A DNA stretch of 64,000 nt from Caulobacter vibrioides (GTDB lineage Bacteria; Pseudomonadota; Alphaproteobacteria; Caulobacterales; Caulobacteraceae). The DNA lies in the NCBI RefSeq assembly GCF_002310375.3, contig NZ_CP023315.3, forward strand, positions 4,080,052 through 4,144,051, written 5' to 3'. A program made the translations under genes and the position numbers. Below are positions 1 through 8,756 of the stretch, piece after piece. Position 1 is the first letter of the stretch. Each line of letters opens with the position of its first letter. The notes beneath the pieces were generated by a model, which did no database searches, was not told where the DNA came from, and saw only the letters and a program-made list of their open reading frames with translations.

Positions 1-312
1 CGCCAACACGTCTTCGACCAGTCGATCCGGTCGGTAAGCCTCCGCATGGGTTGGCTTGTCGCTCCTGCCGTGCCCTCGAAAGTCGATGGCGATCACGCGA
101 TGGGATCTGGCCAGGGCGTTGATGGCGCCGGTTTCCCCATAGTTGGAGGCCGCCGATCCGGTCATGCCGTGCAGTAGGACGACCGCCACGCCTTCGCCCT
201 GATCGACAAAGTGAACGCGCACCCCGTCCGACATCTGCACCCAACCTTCTTCAGCGCGGGCGCCGGAGAAGGACAAGGCGGCACAGAAGAGGGCAATCGC
301 GAGGACCTTCAT
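1..312 (-). CDS. Secreted alpha/beta hydrolase, N-terminal part (runs off the window)
   Basis: Starts at the ATG at 312 and is open for 104 codons to the window edge, so only the N-terminal third or so is visible. Residues 1-20 form a signal peptide (MKVLAIALF core, cleavage near ARA-EEG), so the enzyme should be exported. The fold signature follows: a strand ending in VVLLHGM (oxyanion-hole HG motif near residue 50), then VIAIDFRGHGRSDKP, the usual beta4 loop of alpha/beta hydrolases. The nucleophile elbow and catalytic His lie outside the window, so the substrate cannot be inferred. Transcribed away from nothing obvious upstream; the next gene on the same strand starts at 877. Confidence 0.8.
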   Translation of the reverse strand, partial: MKVLAIALFCAALSFSGARAEEGWVQMSDGVRVHFVDQGEGVAVVLLHGMTGSAASNYGETGAINALARSHRVIAIDFRGHGRSDKPTHAEAYRPDRLVEDVLA

Positions 313-352
313 CTTCGCAGACTAGCCATATATTACGACCGTAGTATAGGGC

Positions 353-877
353 CTAGTCTACCGCCTCCACAGCCTGCGCTAATCCCCGGACCTGCTGGCC
401 CAGAACCCCGTCGACGGGCGCGGCCAGCTTGTCGAGCCCGCCCTTGAAGTAGCCGCCGACGTCATAGGTGACCGTCACGGTCGTGGCGCCGTCCTTCTCG
501 GCCAAGAGGATGGTCATCGCCCCGCTCGCGCCCGACGACTGCAAGGGGCCAAGCCCGCCGTTCAGCACCAGCTTCTGGCCCGGCGCGGCATGGACCGTCG
601 TCATGTGCAGCACCGAGCCGCCGTTGGGCAGGCGCTCGCAGAAGCAGCCGCCCGAGGCCGCGCCGAGCGACAGGTTGGCGGCTGACCCCGACCAGGTGTG
701 CGCCGAGGCCCACCATTTCGACGGCTGGACCAGGACGGCCCACACAGTCGTCGCCGGTGCGGCGATCACGACCTGATGGCGAACCTGAAACCCGCTCGGC
801 TGAGCGTCCGTCACCTCGGCCCGCGCGGCCCCCACAACCAGCAGCGCCAGAACGCTCGCGGCGATCATCGTCTTCAT
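353..877 (-). CDS. Exported SRPBCC/START-like lipid-binding-fold protein
   Basis: 174 codons from ATG 877, chosen because a strong GGAGG lies 9 bases upstream and because the protein then begins with a clean signal peptide (MKTMIAASVLALLVVGAARA). A longer in-frame extension to 1132 has no such support. The mature part has the pattern of polyketide cyclase/SRPBCC proteins: a strand reading QVVIAAPATTVWAVLVQPSKWW, then alternating strands ending in TVTYDVGG and a long C-terminal helix (residues about 150-174). Such proteins bind hydrophobic ligands; the ligand here is unknown. It is followed 40 bases later by the exported hydrolase at 312, a possible two-gene unit. Confidence 0.75.
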   Translation of the reverse strand: MKTMIAASVLALLVVGAARAEVTDAQPSGFQVRHQVVIAAPATTVWAVLVQPSKWWASAHTWSGSAANLSLGAASGGCFCERLPNGGSVLHMTTVHAAPGQKLVLNGGLGPLQSSGASGAMTILLAEKDGATTVTVTYDVGGYFKGGLDKLAAPVDGVLGQQVRGLAQAVEAVD

Positions 878-936
878 CGGTTGGTCCTCCCGACACGACC
901 TTGGTCGGCGCGAGCCTGGCGCGTCAACTCGCAGCG

Positions 937-1899
937 CTATTCGACAGGCGAGGTGATCGTCGCGCCCTGCGCCTTCAGGCGGTCCAGGACCCCGTCGGCC
1001 GGCAGCAGGAAGCCAAGATCCACCACCGCCACGGTGACCCCCGGTCGCTTCAGCGCTTCGGCCATGGCGTCGGCGGTCTGGACAAGGCCCCTCTCCAGCA
1101 AGGCCGCGCCACCCGGAACGTGGGTCAGGCACCGCTGCGCGGCGCTGGCGCGGTAACGCGCGCGCACCGAGGCCAGATCGCCCTCCGCCCAGTCGCGCCC
1201 GATCGTGGTGGAATGGGCGCCGTCATAGGCGACCTCGTCCAGGGCCACGCGCAGGCAATAGAGCTGGTCCTCGGGCGAGAGCTTGCCCGCGATGGCGGTG
1301 ACCGCGCTCATTCGGTACTGCCCCACCGCCTTGACCTTCAGCTTGCGCGCCTTGGCCATGCGCTCGATCGTGCTGACGGGCTTGGCCTCGGACAGGCCGG
1401 CGGCCTGACGGAAATCAGACAGCAGCAGGAACCCGGCGACCGCCGGCTTCCAGTTCTTGTACTCGCCGCCCCCCTTGCGCGCCTGGGTGCGGGACTCGAC
1501 AAAGCGCGCTTTCAGATCCGGCGGCAGCTGGTCCTCGAGCGCCTTGCCCAGTGGCTGGCGCAGACCGCCGCCCAGCTTGAGGACGAACCCGGCCACCTGG
1601 GTGACGCCCACGGCCGCCTCGGGGGGCAAAAGGACGAGGCTCGCCTTGTCCAGCGCCTTGTTCAGGCGTGGGCTTTGCCATTTCAGCTGATGCGGCAGCG
1701 GCGGGGCCGAGCCCAGAATGTAGAGCTTGGCCCCGTCCTTCTCGACCAGCCACACCGCCGGCCCTGGCGGCTTGGCGACGATCGTCAATTCAGCGACGAC
1801 GGCGCTTTCGTCCTGGGCCGGGGCGGCGCCGAGCGCGATGGACGGCGAGGCGGTCTGCGCAAGCGCCAGGGAAAGAGCCAGAGCGGCGGACGCGATCAT
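937..1899 (-). CDS. TraB/GumN family protein
   Basis: 320 codons from ATG 1899; an AAGGAG sits 5 bases upstream, better placed for this ATG than for the TTG three bases earlier. The N-terminus is a signal peptide (MIASAALALSLALA). Then comes the family signature of TraB/GumN proteins: PAVWLVEKDGAKLYILGSAPPLP, an aromatic-plus-glycine strand pair, followed by a helical domain. The canonical family motif usually carries GT-H (LGTIH); here it reads LGSAP, so the histidine associated with the proposed metalloprotease-like site is missing. Exported, function not established; some relatives are annotated as plasmid-pheromone inhibitors (TraB) or xanthan-cluster GumN. Confidence 0.72.
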   Translation of the reverse strand: MIASAALALSLALAQTASPSIALGAAPAQDESAVVAELTIVAKPPGPAVWLVEKDGAKLYILGSAPPLPHQLKWQSPRLNKALDKASLVLLPPEAAVGVTQVAGFVLKLGGGLRQPLGKALEDQLPPDLKARFVESRTQARKGGGEYKNWKPAVAGFLLLSDFRQAAGLSEAKPVSTIERMAKARKLKVKAVGQYRMSAVTAIAGKLSPEDQLYCLRVALDEVAYDGAHSTTIGRDWAEGDLASVRARYRASAAQRCLTHVPGGAALLERGLVQTADAMAEALKRPGVTVAVVDLGFLLPADGVLDRLKAQGATITSPVE

Positions 1900-1914
1900 C
1901 AAAACTCCTTCAGC

Positions 1915-1951
1915 CCCCTAACCCCTCCCCCTGCGGGAGGAGGGTTAGGGG
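1915..1951. repeat. GC-rich hairpin of the CCCTCCCC repeat family
   Basis: A near-perfect inverted repeat, CCCCTAACCCCTCCCCC facing GGAGGAGGGTTAGGGG around a TGCG loop. It lies between the end of the M3 peptidase (1959) and the start of the TraB gene (1899), so it is just downstream of the peptidase on the minus strand. It resembles half of the longer paired repeats at 5219-5410, 5999-6115, 32428-32538 and 34762-34882. Likely a transcription terminator or mRNA-stabilising hairpin; no clear T-run. Confidence 0.6.
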
Positions 1952-1958
1952 ATCTGCC

Positions 1959-4085
1959 TCAGGCCCCCGGCGGAACCGGGAAGCCGCGCTTGCGCATCAG
2001 GGCGCCGATCTTGACGTCACGGCCCCGGAAGGCGCGGAACTGTTCGACCGGATCGATCGTGTTGCCCTTGGCCATGATGTCTTCGTAGAGGCGCTTGGCG
2101 ACGGCCTTGTCGTAGAAGCCGCCCGGCGCCTCGGCGAAGGCGTCCGCAGCGTCGGCTGTCAGGGTGTCGGACCACAGGTAGCTGTAGTAGCCGGCCGAAT
2201 AGCCATCGCCCGAGAACACGTGGCCGAACTGCGGCGTACGGTGCCGCATGACGATCTCCTTGGGCATGTTCAGCTTGGTCAGTTCCTCGCGCTCGAACGC
2301 GTCCGGATCGATGTCCACATCGCCGGCCAGGTGCAGCTTCATGTCGATCAGGGCGCTGGCCAGATACTCGGTCGTGCCGAAGCCCTGACCAAACTTGCCA
2401 GCGGCCTCGATCTTCTTGACGAGATCCGCCGGGATCGGCTTGCCGGTCTGATAGTGCAGAGCGAACTGGTTCAGCACCTGCGGGGTCGACAGCCAGTGCT
2501 CGTTCAGCTGGCTGGGGAATTCGACATAGTCGCGCGCCACGGCCGTGCCCGACACCGACGGATAGGTCGCATTGGCGTTCAGGCCATGGATGGCATGGCC
2601 GAATTCGTGGAACAGCGTGACCGCGTCATCCCACGAGATCAGCACGGGCTCGCCGGGCTTACCCTTGATGAAGTTGGAGTTGTTCGAGACGATCGTGGTG
2701 GTCTCGCGCTTGAACCGCTCCTGGGTGCGGTAGGCGTTCATCCACGCGCCCGAGCGCTTGCCGGGACGGGCGTAGGGGTCGAAGTACCACAGGCCCACAT
2801 GCTTGCCGCCGCGCGTCACCTCATAGACCGTGACGTCCTGGTGGAAGACCGGAATGCCCTCCAGCTTCTTGAACTCGAAGCCATAGAGCTGGCCCGAGGC
2901 CCAGAACATGCCCTCCCGCAGCTTGTCCAGCTGCAGGTACGGCTTCACCTCGTTCATATCGAGGTCGTACTTCGCCTTGCGCACCTTCTCGGCGTAGAAG
3001 CGGTAGTCCCAGGGCTCCAGCTTGAACCCGCCACCCTCCTTGTCGATGATCGCCTGCATGTCGGCGACATCGATCGCCACCTGGGCGATCGCCGGCTTCC
3101 AGACCGCCTCCATCAGCGCCATGGCGTTTTCCGGCGTCTTGGCCATGGCGTTCTCGAGGCGCCAGTGAGCGTGGGTCTTGTAGCCCAGGAGCTTGGCTCG
3201 CTCGACGCGCAGCTTCAGGATCTTGCGGATGATGGCGTTGTTGTCGGTCGCCCCGCCGTTGTCGCCACGATTGACGAAGGCGCGCCAGATCTTCTCGCGC
3301 GCGGCGCGCACCGGCGACTCGGTCAGGAAGGGGTCGACGCTGGAGCGGGTGTTGACGATCACATGCTTGCCAAGAAGCTTGCGCGTCGCGGCGTTCGAGG
3401 CGGCGGCGGCCTTGAGGCCCTCGGGCAGGCCGGCCAGGTCGGCCTCGCTGAGCTCGATCCAGGTGTTCTCGTCGGCCAAGAGGTTCTGGCTGAACTTGGT
3501 GTAGAGGCCGGCCAACTCGGTGTTGATCGCGCCGACCCGGGCCTTGGCCTCGGGCGACAGCTTCGCGCCCGACCGCACGAAGTTGGTGTAGTAGATCCAC
3601 AGCACGCGCTGCTGCTCGGGCGTCAGCTTGGCCTTGTCGGGCGAGTCGTAGACGGCCTGGATGCGGGCGAAGAGCGCGGCGTTCTGGTTGATCTTGTCGT
3701 AGTGGGCCGAGAGCGCCGGATCCATCTCCTCCTCGACCTTCTGGAAATCCGGTGTGCTCATGTTCGAGCCCCAGATCCCGTAATAGGTCTGGACGTCGTT
3801 CAGCATCCGGCCGGCGTCTTCCAGCGCGCCGATGGTGTTTTCGAAGGTCGGCGCGGCCTTGTTGGCGGTGATCGCATCGATCTCGGCCAGGTTCCTGGCC
3901 ATGGCCGCCTCGAGCGCCGGCTTGAAGTCAGCGACCTTCACCTTGTCAAAGGCGGGCACGCCGCCGAAGGGGCCTGCCCACGTCTGGATCAGGGGATTGG
4001 CGCTCTGCGCGAGGGCTAGGCCGGGATGGGCGGCGACCACCGCGCCGGTGACAGCGGCCGAGGCGAGAAAGGTACGACGTTGCAC
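1959..4085 (-). CDS. dcp: M3 family metallopeptidase (Dcp/oligopeptidase A-like), Tat-exported
   Basis: 708 codons from a GTG at 4085. The zinc site HEFGH lies at residues 493-497, with flanking AIHG and the downstream DYVEFPSQLNEHW helix that supplies the third metal ligand, typical of the M3 peptidases that remove C-terminal dipeptides or cut oligopeptides. Length matches the family (about 680-720). The N-terminus MQRRTFLASAAVTGAVVAA has a twin-arginine motif and an AQS cleavage region, so this copy should be exported to the periplasm already folded, unlike the cytoplasmic E. coli Dcp/OpdA. Gene symbol reflects the family, not a proven orthologue. Confidence 0.88.
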   Translation of the reverse strand: MQRRTFLASAAVTGAVVAAHPGLALAQSANPLIQTWAGPFGGVPAFDKVKVADFKPALEAAMARNLAEIDAITANKAAPTFENTIGALEDAGRMLNDVQTYYGIWGSNMSTPDFQKVEEEMDPALSAHYDKINQNAALFARIQAVYDSPDKAKLTPEQQRVLWIYYTNFVRSGAKLSPEAKARVGAINTELAGLYTKFSQNLLADENTWIELSEADLAGLPEGLKAAAASNAATRKLLGKHVIVNTRSSVDPFLTESPVRAAREKIWRAFVNRGDNGGATDNNAIIRKILKLRVERAKLLGYKTHAHWRLENAMAKTPENAMALMEAVWKPAIAQVAIDVADMQAIIDKEGGGFKLEPWDYRFYAEKVRKAKYDLDMNEVKPYLQLDKLREGMFWASGQLYGFEFKKLEGIPVFHQDVTVYEVTRGGKHVGLWYFDPYARPGKRSGAWMNAYRTQERFKRETTTIVSNNSNFIKGKPGEPVLISWDDAVTLFHEFGHAIHGLNANATYPSVSGTAVARDYVEFPSQLNEHWLSTPQVLNQFALHYQTGKPIPADLVKKIEAAGKFGQGFGTTEYLASALIDMKLHLAGDVDIDPDAFEREELTKLNMPKEIVMRHRTPQFGHVFSGDGYSAGYYSYLWSDTLTADAADAFAEAPGGFYDKAVAKRLYEDIMAKGNTIDPVEQFRAFRGRDVKIGALMRKRGFPVPPGA

Positions 4086-4119
4086 GGAGGATCTCCGGTG
4101 GATGTGTTGGGCGCGACCC

Positions 4120-4170
4120 TAGAGCGTGACGCCGAAAGTGGGAACCGGTTTCGACGCTAGTCATGCTCTA
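4120..4170. repeat. Imperfect palindromic element (rhizobial RPE/BIME-like)
   Basis: TAGAGCGTGAC at the left is mirrored by GTCATGCTCTA at the right, with GCCGAAAGTGGGAACCGGTTTCGACG between. The sequence pattern (GAGC-TGA...CCGAAA...GGTTTCG...CATGCTC) is that of the short palindromic units scattered between genes in Rhizobiales and relatives. It lies in the 248-base divergent region between the M3 peptidase start and murI. Only one copy was seen in this window. Confidence 0.6.
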
Positions 4171-4333
4171 AGTGTTTGATTTAGAGCCTTGTTATCGTAT
4201 CGAAACGATTCCGTTTTGAGACGCAAGACTCTAGGATATGGGCGGCCGCCCTGTCACATGACAGGGCCGTAGCCTTCTTTCCCGCCCTTCCCATCCGTGG
4301 ACGCGCTGGGGTTTGGCGGCTACAGCTTGGCCC

Positions 4334-5182
4334 ATGATCGGCGTCTTTGACTCTGGCGTAGGCGGCCTCTCGGTCCACCGCGCCCTCGTGCAGCGTCTGC
4401 CCCAGGCGGACTTCACCTATCTGGCCGACCAGGCCAACGCGCCCTACGGCGTTCGGACCGGCGAGGACATCGTCGCGCTGACCAGGGATGGCTGCGTGCG
4501 TCTGTTCGAGCGCGGCGCAAACCTGGTGGTTCTGGCCTGCAACACCGCGTCAGCCATCGCCCTGCGCCGCCTGCAACAGACCTGGCTGCCGGGCTATCGC
4601 AGGGAGATCGGCCGCCCGGTCAATATCCTCGGCATCATCGTGCCGACGATCGAAAAGGCCACGGGCCTGCCCTGGGAGCACGAGGCCGAGCGGCGCGGTG
4701 AGAAGGTCCAGCAACTGGACATCCTGGGCGTCTTCGCCACCCAGGCCACGGTGCGCTCGCGTGTCTATGAGATCGAAATCGACAAACGCAAACAGGATCT
4801 GGCGGTGTTCTCCGAGGCCTGCCCGGATCTGGTGCCGCTGATCGAAGGCGACGCCAGCGCCGTCGACCTGGCCCAGGCGGTCGAGGCCCGTGTCCAGGCG
4901 CTGAAGACCCGTATCGGCCGCCATCCCGACCGCGTCGTGCTGGGCTGCACCCACTACCAGATCATCGCCGACATCTTCCGCGCCGCCCTGCCGGCCGGCA
5001 CCCCGCTGATCCAGCAGCCGGAAGCGACGGCGGAGGGCCTGGCGCTCTATCTGGAGCGCCATCCCGAGTATGACCCGGGCACGGGCACGAGCCGCGTGTT
5101 CCTGACCACCGGGACGCCGGGCCCGCAGAACGGCCTGGTCCAGAGCTTCTGGGGCGGCCCGCTGGCGTTCGAGGCGGCTTAG
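4334..5182 (+). CDS. murI: Glutamate racemase
   Basis: 282 codons from ATG 4334. Converts L- to D-glutamate in the cytoplasm for peptidoglycan stem peptides. The two catalytic cysteines are present: C69 in VVLACNTASA and C205 in VVLGCTHYQ; the N-terminal DSGVGG loop (residues 6-11) and the PYG motif near residue 38 complete the aspartate/glutamate racemase superfamily signature. The protein begins exactly at the conserved IGVFDSG strand, supporting the start; the ORF extension upstream to 4313 has no value. Stands alone; 1.1 kb of non-genic sequence follows before ftsK. Confidence 0.95.
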   Translation: MIGVFDSGVGGLSVHRALVQRLPQADFTYLADQANAPYGVRTGEDIVALTRDGCVRLFERGANLVVLACNTASAIALRRLQQTWLPGYRREIGRPVNILGIIVPTIEKATGLPWEHEAERRGEKVQQLDILGVFATQATVRSRVYEIEIDKRKQDLAVFSEACPDLVPLIEGDASAVDLAQAVEARVQALKTRIGRHPDRVVLGCTHYQIIADIFRAALPAGTPLIQQPEATAEGLALYLERHPEYDPGTGTSRVFLTTGTPGPQNGLVQSFWGGPLAFEAA

Positions 5183-5218
5183 GGGGTCACGGCTTTCGAC
5201 CCATGGCGGACATGGCCC

Positions 5219-5410
5219 TAAGATCCCTCTCTCATGGAGAGAGGGAGGGGCCCACCGCGCAGCGGTGGGAGGGTGAGTGGATACGCTTTTTCCGGACCGG
5301 GCAGCGAACAAGGTGATTTGATTAGCTGAGGGGCGACGGCTGACGCCACAACCACTCACCCTCCCACGCCTGCGGCGCGGGCCCCTCCCTCTCTCAAAGA
5401 GAGAGGGATT
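5219..5410. repeat. Large inverted repeat pair of the CCCTCCCC family
   Basis: The left arm (5219-5279: GATCCCTCTCTC ... GGGAGGGTGAGTGG) is mirrored by the right arm (about 5351-5410: CCACTCACCCTCCC ... GAGAGAGGGAT). Each arm also contains its own small hairpin (CTCTCTC-ATG-GAGAGAG and the mirrored one). About 70 unique bases lie between the arms. This architecture, two mirrored composite hairpins, recurs at 5999-6115, 32428-32538 and 34762-34882. It lies downstream of murI. Confidence 0.7.
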
Positions 5411-5998
5411 TTGCGCACCGCCCGATACCACCCTCCACCGACATCGCGAACGTCCGCTCAGCGGAGCGCCCGCTCCAAGCATCTTCCCCAAGCACCCCAA
5501 TCCCCGTCGTCCCACGGGTATCACCGCCACCAGATCCCAACACAATCAACGCCTTAGCCCACAGCGCGACGGGCCCATCCAAAATCGACGCCTCCCCCGC
5601 CAAACCACCCGCACAATGGTTCCACCTCGTCGCGAGGAAAGGGCGCATGGCCAGCGACCATTTGCGGCGGCGGGGGGCGGTCGAGCGGGGACAGGTTCGA
5701 GGGGGATACTCGAACGGTCCGGGGCTGAGCTTGCTGGGCTCACCCGCCCGCCGTCGGCGTGGTCGGGGGAAAGGGTTCGTCCCTCTTCGATTGCCGGGCG
5801 ACTCCGGAAACGGAAGCGCTCGGGTCCCGGTAAGGCCTGAACAGGGCCACCTTCCCGGGAGGCTGACGGATAACGGCTGCGCGGAGCGTCGGGCTTCGTC
5901 GAAACGGTATTTATCCATTGCCTCCGGACGGACGTCCGGCGCTCCGCAGCCCTTTCCGAACCTTCAGCGAGGGATCGCGTGAAGCTGATGCAACACGT
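5411..5998. other. Gene-poor stretch with several short hairpins
   Basis: I see no convincing gene here. The open frames on both strands use G- and T-ending glycine and leucine codons (GGT, GGG, TTG) unlike the neighbouring genes, and none resembles a family I know. Between about 5690 and 5960 there are several hairpins: TGAGC/GCTCA near 5723-5739, CCGGAC-GGAC-GTCCGG near 5924-5939, and GGCTGCG...CGCAGCC-type arms near 5876 and 5944. I checked for the conserved cores of RNase P RNA, tmRNA, SRP RNA and tRNA by eye and did not find them. It could be an unannotated structured RNA, a 5' leader of ftsK, or decayed sequence. Confidence 0.4.
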
Positions 5999-6115
5999 CC
6001 CCTCCCCTGGATGGGGAGGGGTAGGGGTGGGGTGAGCACAGCGCTAGATGCAGCGCACAGCCGCCACCGCCGCAGTCACCCCATCCCCGGCCCTTCCCCA
6101 TCAAGGGGAAGGGAG
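5999..6115. repeat. CCCTCCCC-family inverted repeat upstream of ftsK
   Basis: Left arm CCCCTCCCC-TGGAT-GGGGAGGGG followed by TAGGGGTGGGGTGA; right arm TCACCCCATCCCC followed by CCCTTCCCCATCAAGGGGAAGGG. Arms are mirrored around about 40 unique bases, as in the other members of the family in this window. It lies about 175 bases upstream of the ftsK start, so it could separate ftsK transcription from upstream reads. Confidence 0.65.
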
Positions 6116-6290
6116 ATTTCCCGCACCCCAGCGCGGGAACGCCGGAAGGGCGGTCGCACGAACCCGCGACGTCATCACCAGCGTCCTAATGGACGTCGTA
6201 AACAGCCCTTAACGCTCTTAAGGCACAACATCGCGGTTCGACCCGTCTTGCGCGGGTCCGAAGAGACGACGGTTGAGTTCGGAGACTTTC

Positions 6291-8753
6291 ATGGCGCGAG
6301 CCGCGCGGCGATCCACGACGGAGCTCCTTTGGGATGCGATCCGTTATGGCTGGGTCCAGCCCTGGACGGCCCGGTTCCGGGGCGGGATCGTCACCGTCGT
6401 CGGGGCGGTGCTGCTGCTTGCCATCGCCACCTACAACGCCACCGATCCCAGCTTCAACGCCGTGACGGGCGAGCCCGCCCGCAATGCGCTGGGCGGCCTG
6501 GGCGCGGCGATTTCCGATATCCTGATGCAGTCGCTGGGCCTGTCGGCCTGGGGCATTGCGCTGCTGATGCTGGTGTTCGGCGTGACCCGCGTGGCCCAAG
6601 CCGACCCGGACGCCGAACGCAGGGACCTGCGTCAACGGGCGCTGATCGGCGCCCTGGGCCTCTTGGCGCTGTCGGCCGTGTTGGCCGCGCCGCCGCCGCC
6701 TGCCATCTGGCAGCTGGAAAAGGGTCTGGGCGGTTTCTGGGGCGACTCCCTGCTGCACATGGTCGCCGCTGTCTTGAGCTTCGCCCACATCCCCGGCGCG
6801 ACCATCATCTCGGCCATCCTGTTCGGCGTCGCCGCCATCGCCGCGCTCGGCTTCGCCATCGGCGTGCGTGAGGTCGACCCCGACGCCATCCACGCCGCTG
6901 TCAGCAACGCGCTGCAACCGCGCGCGCGCCCTGAGCCGGAACCGGAACCCGCACCGGTGGCCAAGCCGGTCCGCGCCAGACGCGAGAAGACCGACCCCGC
7001 GCCCAAGCGAGCCGGCCGCCTGCCCCCACTGGAGGCCGACGACGGCGACGAAACCCCGATCGCGGCGTCGCAACCGGCCGCCGCGCAACGCGCCTACACC
7101 CCGCCTCCCGTGGCCCAGGACGACGAGGACGACTTCGAGGACAGCCTGGACGCGCGGCCGATGGCCATCGCCAAGCCCAAGACGCCCGTGAAGGAGTCTG
7201 GCCGCGAGGCGCGCGAGCAGCAGAAGGCGTTCGACTTCGAGGAAGACGCCGGCTTCCAGCTGCCCGAACTGGCCATGCTGGCCAAGTCCAAGCCGCGCTC
7301 GTCCGAGGTGGACGCCGCGGCCCTGCGCCAGAACGCCCGCCTGCTGGAAAGCGTGCTGGCCGAGTTCGGCGTCAAGGGCCAGATCGACCAGATCCGCCCC
7401 GGCCCCGTGGTCACCATGTACGAACTGGTGCCCGCGCCGGGTGTCAAGACCGCCCGCGTCGTTGCGCTCGCCGATGACATCGCCCGCTCGATGAGCGTGA
7501 TCTCGTGCCGCGTCGCCGTGGCCCAGGGCCGCAACGCCATCGGCATCGAAATGCCCAACCAGCGCCGCGAGACCGTCTATCTACGCGACCTGCTGTCCAG
7601 CGCCGACTACGAAAAGGCCAGCCAGATCCTGCCCATGGCGCTGGGTGAAACCATCGGCGGCGAGCCCTATATCGCCGACCTCGCCAAGATGCCCCACTTG
7701 CTGATCGCCGGCACCACCGGCTCGGGCAAGTCGGTCGGCGTCAACGCCATGATCCTGTCGATCCTGTACAAGCTGCCGCCCGAGAAGTGCCGCTTCATCA
7801 TGGTCGATCCCAAGATGCTGGAGCTGAGCGTCTACGACGGCATCCCGCACCTTCTGGCGCCCGTCGTGACCGATCCGAAGAAGGCCGTCGTGGCCCTGAA
7901 ATGGACCGTCCGCGAGATGGAGGACCGCTATCGGCGGATGTCCAAGATCGGCGTGCGCAACATCGGCGGCTACAACGAGAAGGCCAATGAAGCCGCCGCC
8001 AAGGGCGAGCACTTCGAGCGCACCGTGCAGACGGGCTTCGACGACGCCGGCCGTCCGATCTATGAGACCGAACAGATCCGTCCCGAGCCGATGCCCTATC
8101 TCGTCGTGGTCATCGACGAGGTGGCCGACCTGATGATGGTGGCCGGCAAGGACATCGAAGGCGCCGTGCAGCGTCTGGCCCAGATGGCCCGCGCCGCCGG
8201 CATCCACCTGATCATGGCCACCCAGCGCCCGTCGGTCGACGTCATCACCGGCACCATCAAGGCCAACTTCCCGACGCGGATCAGCTTCCAGGTCACCAGC
8301 AAGATCGACGCCCGCACCATCCTGGGCGAGCAGGGCGCCGAGCAGCTGCTGGGCCAGGGCGACATGCTCTACATGGCCGGCGGCGGTCGCATCACCCGCC
8401 TGCATGGCCCCTTTGTCTCCGACGGTGAAGTTGAGGCGGTGGCCAAGTTCCTGCGCGACCAGGGCATTCCGCAGTACCTGGAAGAGGTCACCGCCGGCGG
8501 CGACGAAGAACAGGAAGAAGCGATCGAGGGCGCCTTCTCGGGCGAGGGCGGCGCCAACGATCTCTACGACCACGCCGTGGCCGTGGTCACCCGCGACCGC
8601 AAGGCCTCGACCAGCTACATCCAGCGCCGCCTGCAGATCGGCTACAACCGCGCCGCCTCGCTGATGGAGCGGATGGAAAAGGAAGGCGTCGTCGGCGCCG
8701 CCAACCACGCCGGCAAGCGGGAGATTTTGGCCCCGCCACCGCCGCCACTGTGA
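6291..8753 (+). CDS. ftsK: DNA translocase FtsK
   Basis: 820 codons from ATG 6291, with GGAGA 7 bases upstream; a TTG at 6273 is less likely. The protein is a septum-anchored motor that pumps DNA during chromosome segregation and activates dimer resolution. Residues about 25-200 carry four hydrophobic segments (membrane anchor), then a Pro/Ala- and acid-rich linker to about residue 330, then the RecA-like motor with Walker A GTTGSGKS at 474-481 and Walker B VVVIDEVADLMM, and the C-terminal winged-helix gamma domain (TSYIQRRLQIGYNRAASLMERME) that reads KOPS polarity sequences. All FtsK parts are intact. It stands alone between two intergenic repeats. Confidence 0.97.
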   Translation: MARAARRSTTELLWDAIRYGWVQPWTARFRGGIVTVVGAVLLLAIATYNATDPSFNAVTGEPARNALGGLGAAISDILMQSLGLSAWGIALLMLVFGVTRVAQADPDAERRDLRQRALIGALGLLALSAVLAAPPPPAIWQLEKGLGGFWGDSLLHMVAAVLSFAHIPGATIISAILFGVAAIAALGFAIGVREVDPDAIHAAVSNALQPRARPEPEPEPAPVAKPVRARREKTDPAPKRAGRLPPLEADDGDETPIAASQPAAAQRAYTPPPVAQDDEDDFEDSLDARPMAIAKPKTPVKESGREAREQQKAFDFEEDAGFQLPELAMLAKSKPRSSEVDAAALRQNARLLESVLAEFGVKGQIDQIRPGPVVTMYELVPAPGVKTARVVALADDIARSMSVISCRVAVAQGRNAIGIEMPNQRRETVYLRDLLSSADYEKASQILPMALGETIGGEPYIADLAKMPHLLIAGTTGSGKSVGVNAMILSILYKLPPEKCRFIMVDPKMLELSVYDGIPHLLAPVVTDPKKAVVALKWTVREMEDRYRRMSKIGVRNIGGYNEKANEAAAKGEHFERTVQTGFDDAGRPIYETEQIRPEPMPYLVVVIDEVADLMMVAGKDIEGAVQRLAQMARAAGIHLIMATQRPSVDVITGTIKANFPTRISFQVTSKIDARTILGEQGAEQLLGQGDMLYMAGGGRITRLHGPFVSDGEVEAVAKFLRDQGIPQYLEEVTAGGDEEQEEAIEGAFSGEGGANDLYDHAVAVVTRDRKASTSYIQRRLQIGYNRAASLMERMEKEGVVGAANHAGKREILAPPPPPL

Positions 8754-8756
8754 AAA

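Noticed and set aside
5394..5918. A 174-codon open frame on the minus strand and overlapping plus-strand frames at 5616-5982.
   Set aside because: Codon choice (GGT, GGG, TTG rich) differs from the neighbouring genes, no family pattern, and the frame runs into a repeat at one end. Most likely an open frame by chance in GC-rich DNA.
5600..5990. rnpB, tmRNA, 6S or SRP RNA in the gap before ftsK.
   Set aside because: The conserved cores (for example GAGGAAAGTCC of RNase P) are absent, and I could not fold the known structures.
6207..6222. CTTAA-CGCTC-TTAAG upstream of ftsK as a CtrA site.
   Set aside because: The spacer is 5 bases, not 7, so it does not fit TTAA-N7-TTAA. It is a small palindrome only.
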